Positions 6,709 to 14,011 of a DNA stretch of 33,912 nucleotides are shown here, in pieces. A program made the position numbers and the translations under genes. Position 1 is the first letter of the stretch; the number at the start of each line of letters is the position of its first letter. This DNA is from Syntrophomonas sp964422685 (lineage in GTDB: Bacteria > Bacillota > Syntrophomonadia > Syntrophomonadales > Syntrophomonadaceae): NCBI GenBank assembly GCA_964422685.1, contig CAYRCG010000005.1, forward strand, positions 1-33,912, written 5' to 3'. The notes below the pieces were generated by a model. That model was not told the DNA's origin, searched no databases, and saw only the letters and a list, made by a program, of their open reading frames with translations.

Positions 6709-8211
6709 TTGTTTAAAAAAGGTGCCAACCTCTATCTAGGTAAAAACTATGATAAAAACCTGGATATGATTAAGCAGGAATTAGCTGAAGGGGAGAACTT
6801 TGATCTTATCGTGCGCGAGGTACGAGTGGGGGGTAGAAGGGCAGCTCTAATCTGTTTGGACGGTTTTGTGAAGGAAATAGTCTTGACAGAATGCATGAAA
6901 TCCCTTGCGGCGTTGAAGAAGGAAGTGCTCGTATCAAGTACCATCAAGGGCATCCTGGAAAAGGGTATTCCCTATGTAGAACTAGATATGGAGAACAAAA
7001 TAGATGAGTTGCTTTTTTCCGTGCTATCCGGCTCGGTTTTGCTTATTGTAGAAGGCAGTGAACAAGCCTTTATAATAGACCCCCGCAGCTATCCGGCCCG
7101 CGACCCGGAGGAACCGGATATCGAAAGAGTTGTTCGGGGTTCCCGCGATGGTTTTACCGAAACACTGGTTTTTAATACTGCTCTTTTACGCAGGCGGATA
7201 AGGGACCCGAAGCTGCGGATAGAATTGTTGCAGGCCGGCAAAAGGTCTAAGACGGATATCTGTGTATGCTACCTCAAGGATGTAGCGGATCCGGAATTAG
7301 TCGAGGATATAAAGTCTAGAATATCCGCTATTGCTATAGATGCTTTGCCCATGGCGGAAAAATCGGTGGAAGAGCTGATTATGCCCGGCGTTTGGTGGAA
7401 TCCTTTTCCCAAGGTTCGTTATACGGAAAGGCCCGATGTGGCGGCGGTGCATCTATTCGAGGGTCATGTGCTGATAATGGTGGACACCTCTCCCAGTACC
7501 ATGATTCTGCCCGTTACCTATTTTCACCACCTGCAGCATGCGGAGGAATACCGGCAAAGTCCTAGTGTAGGTATATACATAAGATGGGTGCGCTTTATAG
7601 CGGTAGCAGCCTCTGTTATTATTACGCCACTATGGCTTTTGCTGGCCTTGTCTCCGGAGATTTTGCCGGCATCATTAAAGTTTATCGGTCCCAAAGAAAT
7701 GGGAAATGTGCCTATTTTTCTGCAGTTTGTTATAGCCGAAATCAGCCTGGATATGATGCGTATGGCTGCTATACATACGCCATCACCCCTGGCCACTGCA
7801 CTGGGGGTTATCGCAGCCCTATTAATCGGGGACATAGCAGTAAAGATTGGGCTCTTAATACCGGAGGTAATACTTTACACCGCTATGGTAGCGATAGGCT
7901 CTTTTTGCACCCCCAGTTATGAAATGGCCATGGCCAATCGCCTAATGCGATTTTTTATCCTTCTGGGGACAGGATTTTTCCGTTTACCCGGCTTTATAGT
8001 AAGCAGCATTTTAGTCATACTTTTGGCCGGTTTTACCAAGTCGTTGAAGGTGCCTTATCTGTGGCCCCTGGTGCCTTTTAATTTCCGCGCTCTTAAGAAT
8101 GTTTTGTTCCGTTCACCGGTTACCACCCATAACCGGCGCCCGGAAATCTTGCATACCCTGGATAGGAGCCGGCAACCGGGCCCAGCTTTTAAAAAGAGGA
8201 GGGAGGAATAA
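6709..8211 (+). CDS. spoVAF: Stage V sporulation protein AF (GerA-type spore membrane protein)
   Basis: The 500-residue product matches GerAA/SpoVAF proteins. It has an N-terminal soluble region with NxxGxxxDxxxRxF-like and RRRIRDPKLRIELLQAGKRS segments (150-180). The PGVWWNPFPKVRYTERPDVAAVHL stretch follows, then the HHLQHAEEYRQSPSVGIYIRWVRF motif and about five C-terminal membrane helices. SpoVAF sits with the other SpoVA proteins in the spore inner membrane and helps germination along with other GerA-type subunits. The TTG start at 6709 is five bases after the spoVAE stop, with a modest AAGGGA upstream. The stop overlaps the ATG of the next gene by one base, so the DUF2229 gene is translationally linked to spoVAF. 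Confidence 0.93.
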   Translation: MFKKGANLYLGKNYDKNLDMIKQELAEGENFDLIVREVRVGGRRAALICLDGFVKEIVLTECMKSLAALKKEVLVSSTIKGILEKGIPYVELDMENKIDELLFSVLSGSVLLIVEGSEQAFIIDPRSYPARDPEEPDIERVVRGSRDGFTETLVFNTALLRRRIRDPKLRIELLQAGKRSKTDICVCYLKDVADPELVEDIKSRISAIAIDALPMAEKSVEELIMPGVWWNPFPKVRYTERPDVAAVHLFEGHVLIMVDTSPSTMILPVTYFHHLQHAEEYRQSPSVGIYIRWVRFIAVAASVIITPLWLLLALSPEILPASLKFIGPKEMGNVPIFLQFVIAEISLDMMRMAAIHTPSPLATALGVIAALLIGDIAVKIGLLIPEVILYTAMVAIGSFCTPSYEMAMANRLMRFFILLGTGFFRLPGFIVSSILVILLAGFTKSLKVPYLWPLVPFNFRALKNVLFRSPVTTHNRRPEILHTLDRSRQPGPAFKKRREE

Positions 8212-9236
8212 TGAGCAAGGTAGGTATACCTCGCAGTTTATTCTATTACTATTATTATCCCTTATGGAAAAGCTTTTTTTCGGATTTGGGAGCTGAGGTA
8301 GTCACCTCCGGGTCGAGCAACCGGCATACGGTGGAAAAAGGGATAGAGTTGGCAGTTGATGAAAGCTGTTTTCCCATCAAACTTTACCTGGGACACGTAG
8401 CGCAACTGTGCCGAGAAAAACTGGACTATCTATTTGTACCCCGCTTGGTTAGCTTGGAAGAACGCAGTTATATCTGTCCTAAATTTATGGGGTTACCGGA
8501 TATGGTTAGGGCTTTGCTGCCGGATACCCCCCCCCTAATAGATATAACAGTCGATTTAAGCCGCGAAGAAAAAAGCTTTCAGCGGGATGTTATCCGGGTA
8601 GGACAGCTATTTACCCGCCACAAACAACGGATTAAAATGGCCTACCGGCATGGTTATGAGGAATTGCGTTTATGCCGTGCCCTGGCCGCTCAAGGTTTAA
8701 CTATGAAAGAAGCCATAAGCGTTTGGGAAGGTGGAGAAACGGCGGATGTGTCGGAAACCGATCTCAACATCGGCGTTTTGGGACACGGTTACTCCCTTTA
8801 TGATGAGCGTATCAGTCTAAACCTGATAAATCGCTTGCGCGGGATGAATTGCCATGTCCTCCTACCGGAGCATTTGGATAGCGACGAGGTGGAGAGGGAA
8901 GCGGCTACGATAGAAAAAAGGGTTTTTTGGACCCTAGGACGCAAAATGCTGGGGAGTGCCCTGCACCTAAACACCAGGACGGACATTGATGGGATAATCT
9001 ATCTGGCTTGTTTCGGTTGTGGCCCTGATTCACTTATCGGAGAAATAATCGAGCGCAAAGTACGGGATACGAAACCCTTTATTCTGCTTACAGTTGATGA
9101 GCATAGCGGGGAAGCCGGAATAGTAACCAGACTGGAGGCTTTCTGCGATATGTTGCGGCGAAGGAGGAATTACGGAAGTGAAAATAAGCTTTCCCCATAT
9201 GGGGTATCTCTACATTCCCTTGAAAACACTATTTAA
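8211..9236 (+). CDS. DUF2229 / acyl-CoA dehydratase activase-related protein, subunit 1
   Basis: The first ~110 residues are a DUF2229 domain: GIPRSLFYYYYYPLWKSFF, then DESCFPIKLYLGH (50-62) and YICPK (87-91). The second half is a Rossmann-like region as in HgdA/HgdB-type 2-hydroxyacyl-CoA dehydratase subunits (LNIGVLGHGYSLYDERI, CFGCGPDS, DEHSGEAGIVTRLEAFCDML). Conserved cysteines (C53, C89 and the CFGC pair) are likely Fe-S ligands. In many anaerobes these domains are fused to an activase in one giant protein of unknown role; here they are separate. The start overlaps the spoVAF stop by one base and GAGGGAGGA precedes it. The last ~20 residues overlap the next gene in another frame and look non-conserved. 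The substrate is unknown. Confidence 0.88.
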   Translation: MSKVGIPRSLFYYYYYPLWKSFFSDLGAEVVTSGSSNRHTVEKGIELAVDESCFPIKLYLGHVAQLCREKLDYLFVPRLVSLEERSYICPKFMGLPDMVRALLPDTPPLIDITVDLSREEKSFQRDVIRVGQLFTRHKQRIKMAYRHGYEELRLCRALAAQGLTMKEAISVWEGGETADVSETDLNIGVLGHGYSLYDERISLNLINRLRGMNCHVLLPEHLDSDEVEREAATIEKRVFWTLGRKMLGSALHLNTRTDIDGIIYLACFGCGPDSLIGEIIERKVRDTKPFILLTVDEHSGEAGIVTRLEAFCDMLRRRRNYGSENKLSPYGVSLHSLENTI

Positions 9237-10281
9237 AGGTCTGAAGCTAGAGGCTATCGCTCCGCCACCGATAAGTCAAAGAACTGTAGAATTGGGATTA
9301 AAGCATTCCCCGGAATATGCCTGTCTGCCCTTGAAGATTAATATAGGCAATTTTATTGAAGCCCTGGAACAGGGAGCTGATACCATCGTTATGGCTGGGG
9401 GATGGGGGCCTTGCCGTTTCGGTTATTACGCCCAGGTGGAAAGGGAGATACTGCGGGATCTAGGTTATAACTTTAAGATGGTTATACTAGAAGCCCCGGA
9501 CTCGCGCATCTCCGAGCTGCTGTTACAATTAAAAGCCTTAGGAGAGAAGGCTTCCCTCCGAGAAGCTTATCAAGCTCTTCGCTTTGCCTGGAAGAAGTTA
9601 ACTGCTATCGAAGGGCTGGAAAAACATTTGGAATATTCCTTGCCTCGGGCTATAGATAAAAACGGGATGGAAGCAATCTTTGAACAAGCCATAAAGGAGA
9701 TTGATGAGGCTGAAAGCCGAGAGGAAGTAGAAGAAATCAGCCGGGAAAGCTTAAAGAAGATGGAAAGGGCGCCCTTTAACAGCGAAGGGATCCTAAATAT
9801 CGGTCTGGTAGGCGAGATATATACCATACTGGAACCGAGCTGTAACTGCCAGGCGGCTCGCTCCTTGGGGCGTTTGAACGCTCAGGTTAGCCGCTCTATT
9901 TATATCAGTGATTGGGTTAATGATCATCTTTTTGGCGGTTATTTGCGCAAATCTAACCATAAACAGCTCATGAAGTCCTCCTGCCCTTATTTAAACTATG
10001 AGGTTGGCGGTCATGGCCGGGAAACCGTCGGTTCTGCGGTGGATTTTGCCCACCGGGGTTATGATGGGGTAATCCAGATTGCCCCTTTGACTTGTATGCC
10101 AGAGATTGTCGCCCAGTCGGTGTTGGGGAAAGCTAGTGAGGAACTTAATATACCCTGCATGACCTTATATTTTGATGAGCATTCCGGGGCGGCCGGAGTA
10201 TATACCAGGCTAGAAGCCTTTTGCGATATGTTGCAAAGGAAAAGGGATTTACCAACCGGTTCGTTACTAAGGGAAGCCTAA
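9178..10281 (+). CDS. 2-hydroxyacyl-CoA dehydratase-like / activase-related protein, subunit 2
   Basis: This 367-residue paralogue of the preceding gene has EYACLPLKINIGNF (52-65), a GGWGPCRFGYYAQ motif (~75-88), an EPSCNCQ motif, SSCPYLNYEVGGHGRET, and the same C-terminal signature DEHSGAAGVYTRLEAFCDML. The cysteines in these motifs are probable Fe-S ligands. The pair therefore looks like a two-subunit complex analogous to HgdAB or the double-cubane-cluster proteins, which receive one low-potential electron from an ATPase activase. The GTG start at 9178 follows AAGGAGG at 9161-9167, inside the end of the first gene (59-base overlap). The activase gene follows 30 bases after the stop. The reaction is not known. 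Confidence 0.88.
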   Translation: MKISFPHMGYLYIPLKTLFKGLKLEAIAPPPISQRTVELGLKHSPEYACLPLKINIGNFIEALEQGADTIVMAGGWGPCRFGYYAQVEREILRDLGYNFKMVILEAPDSRISELLLQLKALGEKASLREAYQALRFAWKKLTAIEGLEKHLEYSLPRAIDKNGMEAIFEQAIKEIDEAESREEVEEISRESLKKMERAPFNSEGILNIGLVGEIYTILEPSCNCQAARSLGRLNAQVSRSIYISDWVNDHLFGGYLRKSNHKQLMKSSCPYLNYEVGGHGRETVGSAVDFAHRGYDGVIQIAPLTCMPEIVAQSVLGKASEELNIPCMTLYFDEHSGAAGVYTRLEAFCDMLQRKRDLPTGSLLREA

Positions 10282-10311
10282 ACCGATAGGTTAGAAAGAA
10301 GGGAAGATGCA

Positions 10312-11307
10312 ATGAAGCTCTATTTAGGCGTAGATATCGGCTCGGTCAGCAGCAACTTCATTCTGCTGGATCAGAACGGTCATGTCTATCGCAAACTTTA
10401 TTTGCGCACTTTGGGCAATCCGGTAAAAGCCTTGCAGGATGGTTATGCACGCATCTGTGATGGTATGGCTAAACCCGAGGGGAAAATAAGGGCCGTCGGT
10501 TGCACCGGTAGTGGGCGTCATCTGGCGGCGGTTTTACTAGGGGCCGATGTGGTAAAGAATGAAATAACCGCCCATGCCGTAGCAGCCTCCCATCTATACC
10601 CGGGGGCTAAAACCATATTTGAAATAGGGGGGCAAGATTCCAAGATAATAATTCTGCGCAACGGCATAGTGCACGATTTTGCCATGAATACCGTATGTGC
10701 GGCCGGTACCGGCTCTTTTTTAGATCAGCAATCAGCCCGTCTTAATATCCCCATACAGGAATTTGGGGAATACGCGATAAAATCTGCCCATCCGGTAAGG
10801 ATTGCCGGCCGTTGTGGGGTTTTTGCCGAATCAGATATGATTCATAAGCAACAGATGGGCTACCCCGTGGAGGACATTATTATGGGGCTTTGTGAGGCTT
10901 TGGTAAGAAACTATCTGAATAACGTAGGCAAGGGTAAGAAAATCGAGGAACCGGTGGTTTTCCAGGGCGGAGTTGCGGCAAATCAGGGTCTGGCCCGAGC
11001 TTTTGAAAAAATACTAGGCTTGAAAATAAATGTACCCGAGCATTATGAGGTTATGGGGGCGGTTGGGTCGGCTATCTTAGCCCAAGAGCATCATACGCTA
11101 AGCCAGAGCCCCAGCAGTTTCCGCGGGGATAATTTTATATTAGAAGGTAATTTTACTTCCAGTAGCTATGAATGCTCCGGCTGCCCCAACTTCTGTGAAG
11201 TGGTCTGCATTAAACGCGATAATCAGGTTTTGGCCTATTGGGGGGACCGCTGTAAAAAGTGGGAAAGCTCCATAAAACCCGATCAGGATAGGCTTAAAGT
11301 GGTATGA
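10312..11307 (+). CDS. Acyl-CoA dehydratase activase (BcrA/BadF/HgdC ATPase family)
   Basis: This ASKHA-fold ATPase carries one [4Fe-4S] cluster at its dimer interface and uses ATP hydrolysis to push an electron to very low potential. Visible motifs are VDIGSVSSN (7-15), IGGQDSKII (105-113), VCAAGTGSFLDQQ (128-140) with C129, GRCGVFAESD (166-175) with C168, and FQGGVAANQG. C129 and C168 are 39 apart, as are the cluster ligands C127 and C166 of Acidaminococcus HgdC. A C-terminal extension adds CSGCPNFCEVVC (288-299) and C314, which could bind another metal centre. It is the last gene of the spoVA-linked run. The partners are presumably the two preceding proteins, because no classical dehydratase is present. 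Confidence 0.92.
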   Translation: MKLYLGVDIGSVSSNFILLDQNGHVYRKLYLRTLGNPVKALQDGYARICDGMAKPEGKIRAVGCTGSGRHLAAVLLGADVVKNEITAHAVAASHLYPGAKTIFEIGGQDSKIIILRNGIVHDFAMNTVCAAGTGSFLDQQSARLNIPIQEFGEYAIKSAHPVRIAGRCGVFAESDMIHKQQMGYPVEDIIMGLCEALVRNYLNNVGKGKKIEEPVVFQGGVAANQGLARAFEKILGLKINVPEHYEVMGAVGSAILAQEHHTLSQSPSSFRGDNFILEGNFTSSSYECSGCPNFCEVVCIKRDNQVLAYWGDRCKKWESSIKPDQDRLKVV

Positions 11308-11334
11308 GAGCGTAAGACGAAGGGCGACGCTACT

Positions 11335-11541
11335 GTCATTGCGAGGAGCGCAGCGACGTGCAATCTTCCCTTAGGCGTGAGGCGTGAGGCGTGAAGCGTG
11401 AGGGGGGTAATAGCGACTAGATACCATTGCAAGTAATCTTCCCTTAGGCGATATGCTTTGCGGGGGTAAGATTCCTCGCTGCGCTCGGAATGACAAGGGC
11501 TGCGCTCGGACTGACAAGGGCTGCGCTCGGACTGACAAGGG
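11335..11541. repeat. Composite repeat block: GTCATTGCGAG element pair plus 7-bp and 21-bp tandem arrays
   Basis: This is the main content of the 11308-11772 intergenic region. 11335-11367 (gtcattgcgaggagcgcagc...) and 11470-11494 (gattcctcgctgcgctcggaatgac) are inverted copies of one dispersed element. Between them, 11373-11400 is four 7-bp units (aggcgtg). After them, 11479-11541 is three 21-bp units (ctgcgctcggactgacaaggg), apparently an expansion of the element's end. Open frames across the block are artefacts of the repeats. Confidence 0.75.
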
Positions 11542-11563
11542 CAACAGGGGTTTCCGGTGCAAT

Positions 11564-11671
11564 TTTTCGACGCAGATTTTCGCTGATTATGATTTTCGCT
11601 GTTCTTAGGGCTTACTAAAGGATAATATCAGTGTTAATCAGCGCCCGCAGGGTCAGTATAAATCAGTGTCT
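11564..11671. repeat. Dispersed repeat related to 4222-4268
   Basis: Blocks such as cgctgattat, gtgttaatcagcgcccgcagggtcag and aaatcagtgtc repeat within the stretch and match the reverse complement of 4222-4268. It is non-coding. Confidence 0.45.
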
Positions 11672-11682
11672 AAATCATATTG

Positions 11683-11790
11683 ACCTCCATGACCCGAGGT
11701 CATAAAAAATGATGAAAAGGGAGTTTGAGGGTTTTTGAATGGTAAGGAATAGTTGGTAATTACCGATACCCCTTACCCCTTACTAATTAC
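11683..11790. repeat. Dispersed ~110 bp repeat, copy 2
   Basis: It shares the 17-mer at 11711-11727 and the ggtaaggaatag block at 11741-11752 with copy 1 at the left edge of the window, plus the acctccatgacc start at 11683. Its end (taccccttaccccttactaatta) overlaps the last codons and stop of the glycosyltransferase gene on the minus strand. Confidence 0.6.
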
Positions 11791-12720
11791 TTTCCCGCTA
11801 TAACGCAGAATTCCTTCAATCATACCTTGTAATTGTTGAGCGCGACGGGTGCTAGTGTGCAATCTATGCACCATCTTGTAGCCTTGCCGGGCAATGCGGA
11901 GTCTTTTCGTCTCGTGCTTTAGGTAATAGTCCGCCTTTCGCTCGAAGTTTTGCTCATTAATCTCCACAAAATGAAATCCCGGGACGAAGCCTAGGTCCAG
12001 AAGTTCCCCGGAGGAGGGTGCTAGTAATAATGTGTTGCAAGCCAAAACCTCGAAATACTTCAAAAGCGGGTACTTATAGATAGAATCACAGCTTAGAAAT
12101 ATTTTAGCTCGGTTTATTTCCCGGGCGTAGTTAACTCCAACGAATATACTTTCCATTTCCTCCGGTGAGAAATGCCTATAGCCGGGGTGTTGGTGGTAGA
12201 CAAATCCCGGTTTTACCTTCATCCTCTCCCAGATCTTAGAACGCAAAGAATACACATATTCGTGTAAGGCTCCCATCATAAGGCAATCTATTTTTTTGGG
12301 CAAATGATAATCTTTATAAACACTCGGGTTAATATGATGAGGTAACCAGCTTGTTTTAGCCTGCCATTGGGGAAACCAATCCTTAAATCTATCCCGGTAA
12401 CGAGTAAAAATCCAAGTAAGATTCCTGTCTTGTAAGGCTTCTTTGCAGGAATCATGGTGCAAATCGTGCAAATAATAGGCATAGGGTATGCTGAGTGAGG
12501 AGAGTCCAGCAATAACCGGGCTATTGATTTCGCCGGGCTCATTAACCAGCACAAAATCAGGTATCGCTGGCAATTGGGCTAGGATGTCAGTTATTGCCCC
12601 ACTTTCATGCCACAAATACAGCTCTAGTAGATTTCCTAAAGCCGTCATCAAAGAGTGAAAGCTAGAGTCGAGATATCGGCGGAAGTCACCGCTTATGACC
12701 AGTAGTTTCATCTGTATCAC
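11773..12720 (-). CDS. CgeB-like spore glycosyltransferase
   Basis: The 315-residue product is a GT-B type glycosyltransferase of the CgeB (DUF3880 plus glycosyl transferase group 1-like) family. The N-terminal half (KLLVISGDF, PDFVLVNEPGEI, IPYAYYLHDLHHD, FTRYRDRFKDWF) is followed by the typical WLPHHINPSVYK and DCLMMGALHEYVYSLRSKIWE linker. The C-terminal donor-binding region is KIFLSCDSIYKYPLLKYFEVLACNTLLLAPSSGE, with the usual KYFEVLAC..LL pattern. CgeB proteins act in spore surface glycosylation and also occur in polysaccharide clusters, so the exact acceptor is open. The GTG start at 12720 follows AAGGA with short spacing; an ATG at 12711 is possible. The final five codons lie in a dispersed repeat. 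No partner genes are adjacent. Confidence 0.8.
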   Translation of the reverse strand: MIQMKLLVISGDFRRYLDSSFHSLMTALGNLLELYLWHESGAITDILAQLPAIPDFVLVNEPGEINSPVIAGLSSLSIPYAYYLHDLHHDSCKEALQDRNLTWIFTRYRDRFKDWFPQWQAKTSWLPHHINPSVYKDYHLPKKIDCLMMGALHEYVYSLRSKIWERMKVKPGFVYHQHPGYRHFSPEEMESIFVGVNYAREINRAKIFLSCDSIYKYPLLKYFEVLACNTLLLAPSSGELLDLGFVPGFHFVEINEQNFERKADYYLKHETKRLRIARQGYKMVHRLHTSTRRAQQLQGMIEGILRYSGKVISKG

Positions 12721-12907
12721 CAGCTTCCTTAATCTTGACTAACTTGAGTAACGGGAGATGCTAGCGGATCATTGAAGCCCGGTTTTAAGTATTATTCTTT
12801 GTTACTGTAATACAGTATGAACTAATCCGCTTCCGGGTTCCAAATAGCTTACAGTCTAACGGGGGTAACCTACACTCCTCACTATTCCATATTTTTGGCG
12901 ATTACAT

Positions 12908-12936
12908 TTGAAGAAAAACCACTGATGATATATAAT
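12908..12936 (+). promoter_or_regulatory. Sigma-A type promoter of the thiamine operon
   Basis: TTGAAG (12908-12913) and a perfect TATAAT (12931-12936) are 17 bp apart. Transcription would begin about 20 bases before the riboswitch. Confidence 0.75.
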
Positions 12937-12960
12937 TTTGGCAAGAGTTCTATACTTGAC

Positions 12961-13053
12961 GCTGGGGGAGCTCGGTTTGGGCTGAGCTGAGATAGAGGGA
13001 GAGCCTCTGACCCTTTGCACCTGAACTGGTTAATGCCAGCGGAGGGAAGCGCT
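12961..13053 (+). promoter_or_regulatory. TPP riboswitch (THI element)
   Basis: The conserved THI blocks are all present in order: gggggagc, gctgagat (12984-12991), ccctttgcacctgaactggt (13011-13030), and taatgccagcggagggaagc (13031-13050). It binds thiamine pyrophosphate and represses the thiDME genes downstream. The thiD start is about 90 bases beyond its end, with an attenuator between them. Confidence 0.95.
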
Positions 13054-13065
13054 TACCTGCTTTTA

Positions 13066-13099
13066 ACAGGTTAACCTTTGCTGGTTAACCTGTATTTTT
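13066..13099 (+). terminator. Riboswitch-controlled transcription attenuator
   Basis: An 11-bp perfect stem, acaggttaacc (13066-13076) with ggttaacctgt (13083-13093), precedes ATTTTT. An upstream acctg (13055-13059) can pair with the stem's own caggt (13067-13071), giving a mutually exclusive antiterminator. This fits premature termination when TPP is bound. Confidence 0.85.
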
Positions 13100-13141
13100 G
13101 TTCTTAACCCGTTCCTAACCAATTATAAGGAGGTATATTTT

Positions 13142-13981
13142 TTGCGCAAGATTTTAACTATAGCCGGCTCCGATTCCTGTGCGGGGGCGGGAATCCAAGC
13201 AGACACCAAGACTATCCATGCCCTGGGGGCTTATGCCTTAACGGTTATTACCGCCGTAACCGCCCAGAATACCCGGCAGGTATCGGCGGTTCAGGAAGTC
13301 AATCCCGAGATAATTGAAAAACAGCTGGATGCCATCTTTTCGGATATTCGCTTAGATGGGGTTAAAATTGGGATGTTGGGAAGCGCGGGAACTATACGGG
13401 CAGTAAGCGGTTTTTTAGCCTCCTTTTACCAAACCGGTACCTACCGTAAAAAACAAACCGCCGGATTTATTCCCCTGGTAGTCGATCCGGTGATGATAGC
13501 TAAGAGCGGGGATCGCCTGCTGGAGGAGGAAGCGATAGAATCCCTAAAAAAAGAGCTCCTGCCGCTCGCCACTGTAATCACCCCTAATCTTATGGAAGCC
13601 GGGGCCTTGTTAGGGCGAGAAGTTAACGGTTTGGAAGAAATGAAAGAAGCCGCTCAAGAATTACTGGAATTTGGCTGCTCATGGGTTATAGTCAAAGGGG
13701 GACATCTCAAGGGAGAACCGGTGGATATATTGGCAGGCAAAGATTCCCTTTATTCGTTGGGGGGTCAGCGGGTAGATACCAATTGCAATCATGGCACAGG
13801 CTGCACCTTTTCCGCGGCTCTGGCCACCATGATGGGTCAGGGCTTAGCCCTGCCGGCAGCCGCTATTCGGGCTAAAGCCTATGTGGAACATACTTTGCAA
13901 AACGGCTTTGCTATAGGTGAAGGGGTAGGAATACTCCGTCACCTTTCTGCTCAGATTCCTTGGGAGCCGGAGAAGATGTAG
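13142..13981 (+). CDS. thiD: Hydroxymethylpyrimidine/phosphomethylpyrimidine kinase
   Basis: ThiD phosphorylates HMP to HMP-P and then HMP-PP, the pyrimidine half of thiamine. The 279-residue ribokinase-fold protein shows AGSDSCAGAGIQADTKT (8-24), TAVTAQNT, DPVMIAKSGDRLL, TPNLMEAGALLG and the anion-hole/base motif NHGTGCTFSAALAT near 217-230. The TTG start at 13142 follows AAGGAGG at 13127-13133. It is the first gene of thiD-thiM-thiE, all under the TPP riboswitch. Confidence 0.96.
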   Translation: MRKILTIAGSDSCAGAGIQADTKTIHALGAYALTVITAVTAQNTRQVSAVQEVNPEIIEKQLDAIFSDIRLDGVKIGMLGSAGTIRAVSGFLASFYQTGTYRKKQTAGFIPLVVDPVMIAKSGDRLLEEEAIESLKKELLPLATVITPNLMEAGALLGREVNGLEEMKEAAQELLEFGCSWVIVKGGHLKGEPVDILAGKDSLYSLGGQRVDTNCNHGTGCTFSAALATMMGQGLALPAAAIRAKAYVEHTLQNGFAIGEGVGILRHLSAQIPWEPEKM

Positions 13982-14011
13982 GGTGATGATAACTAATAAA
14001 GGGGGAATTAG

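Noticed and set aside
11335..11541. Possible CRISPR array
   Set aside because: The units are short, contiguous and without unique spacers, and no cas genes are present.
11371..11562. 63-codon minus-strand frame with repeating LSVRAQP-type residues
   Set aside because: The repeats in the peptide come from the 21-bp tandem DNA units; it is not a gene.
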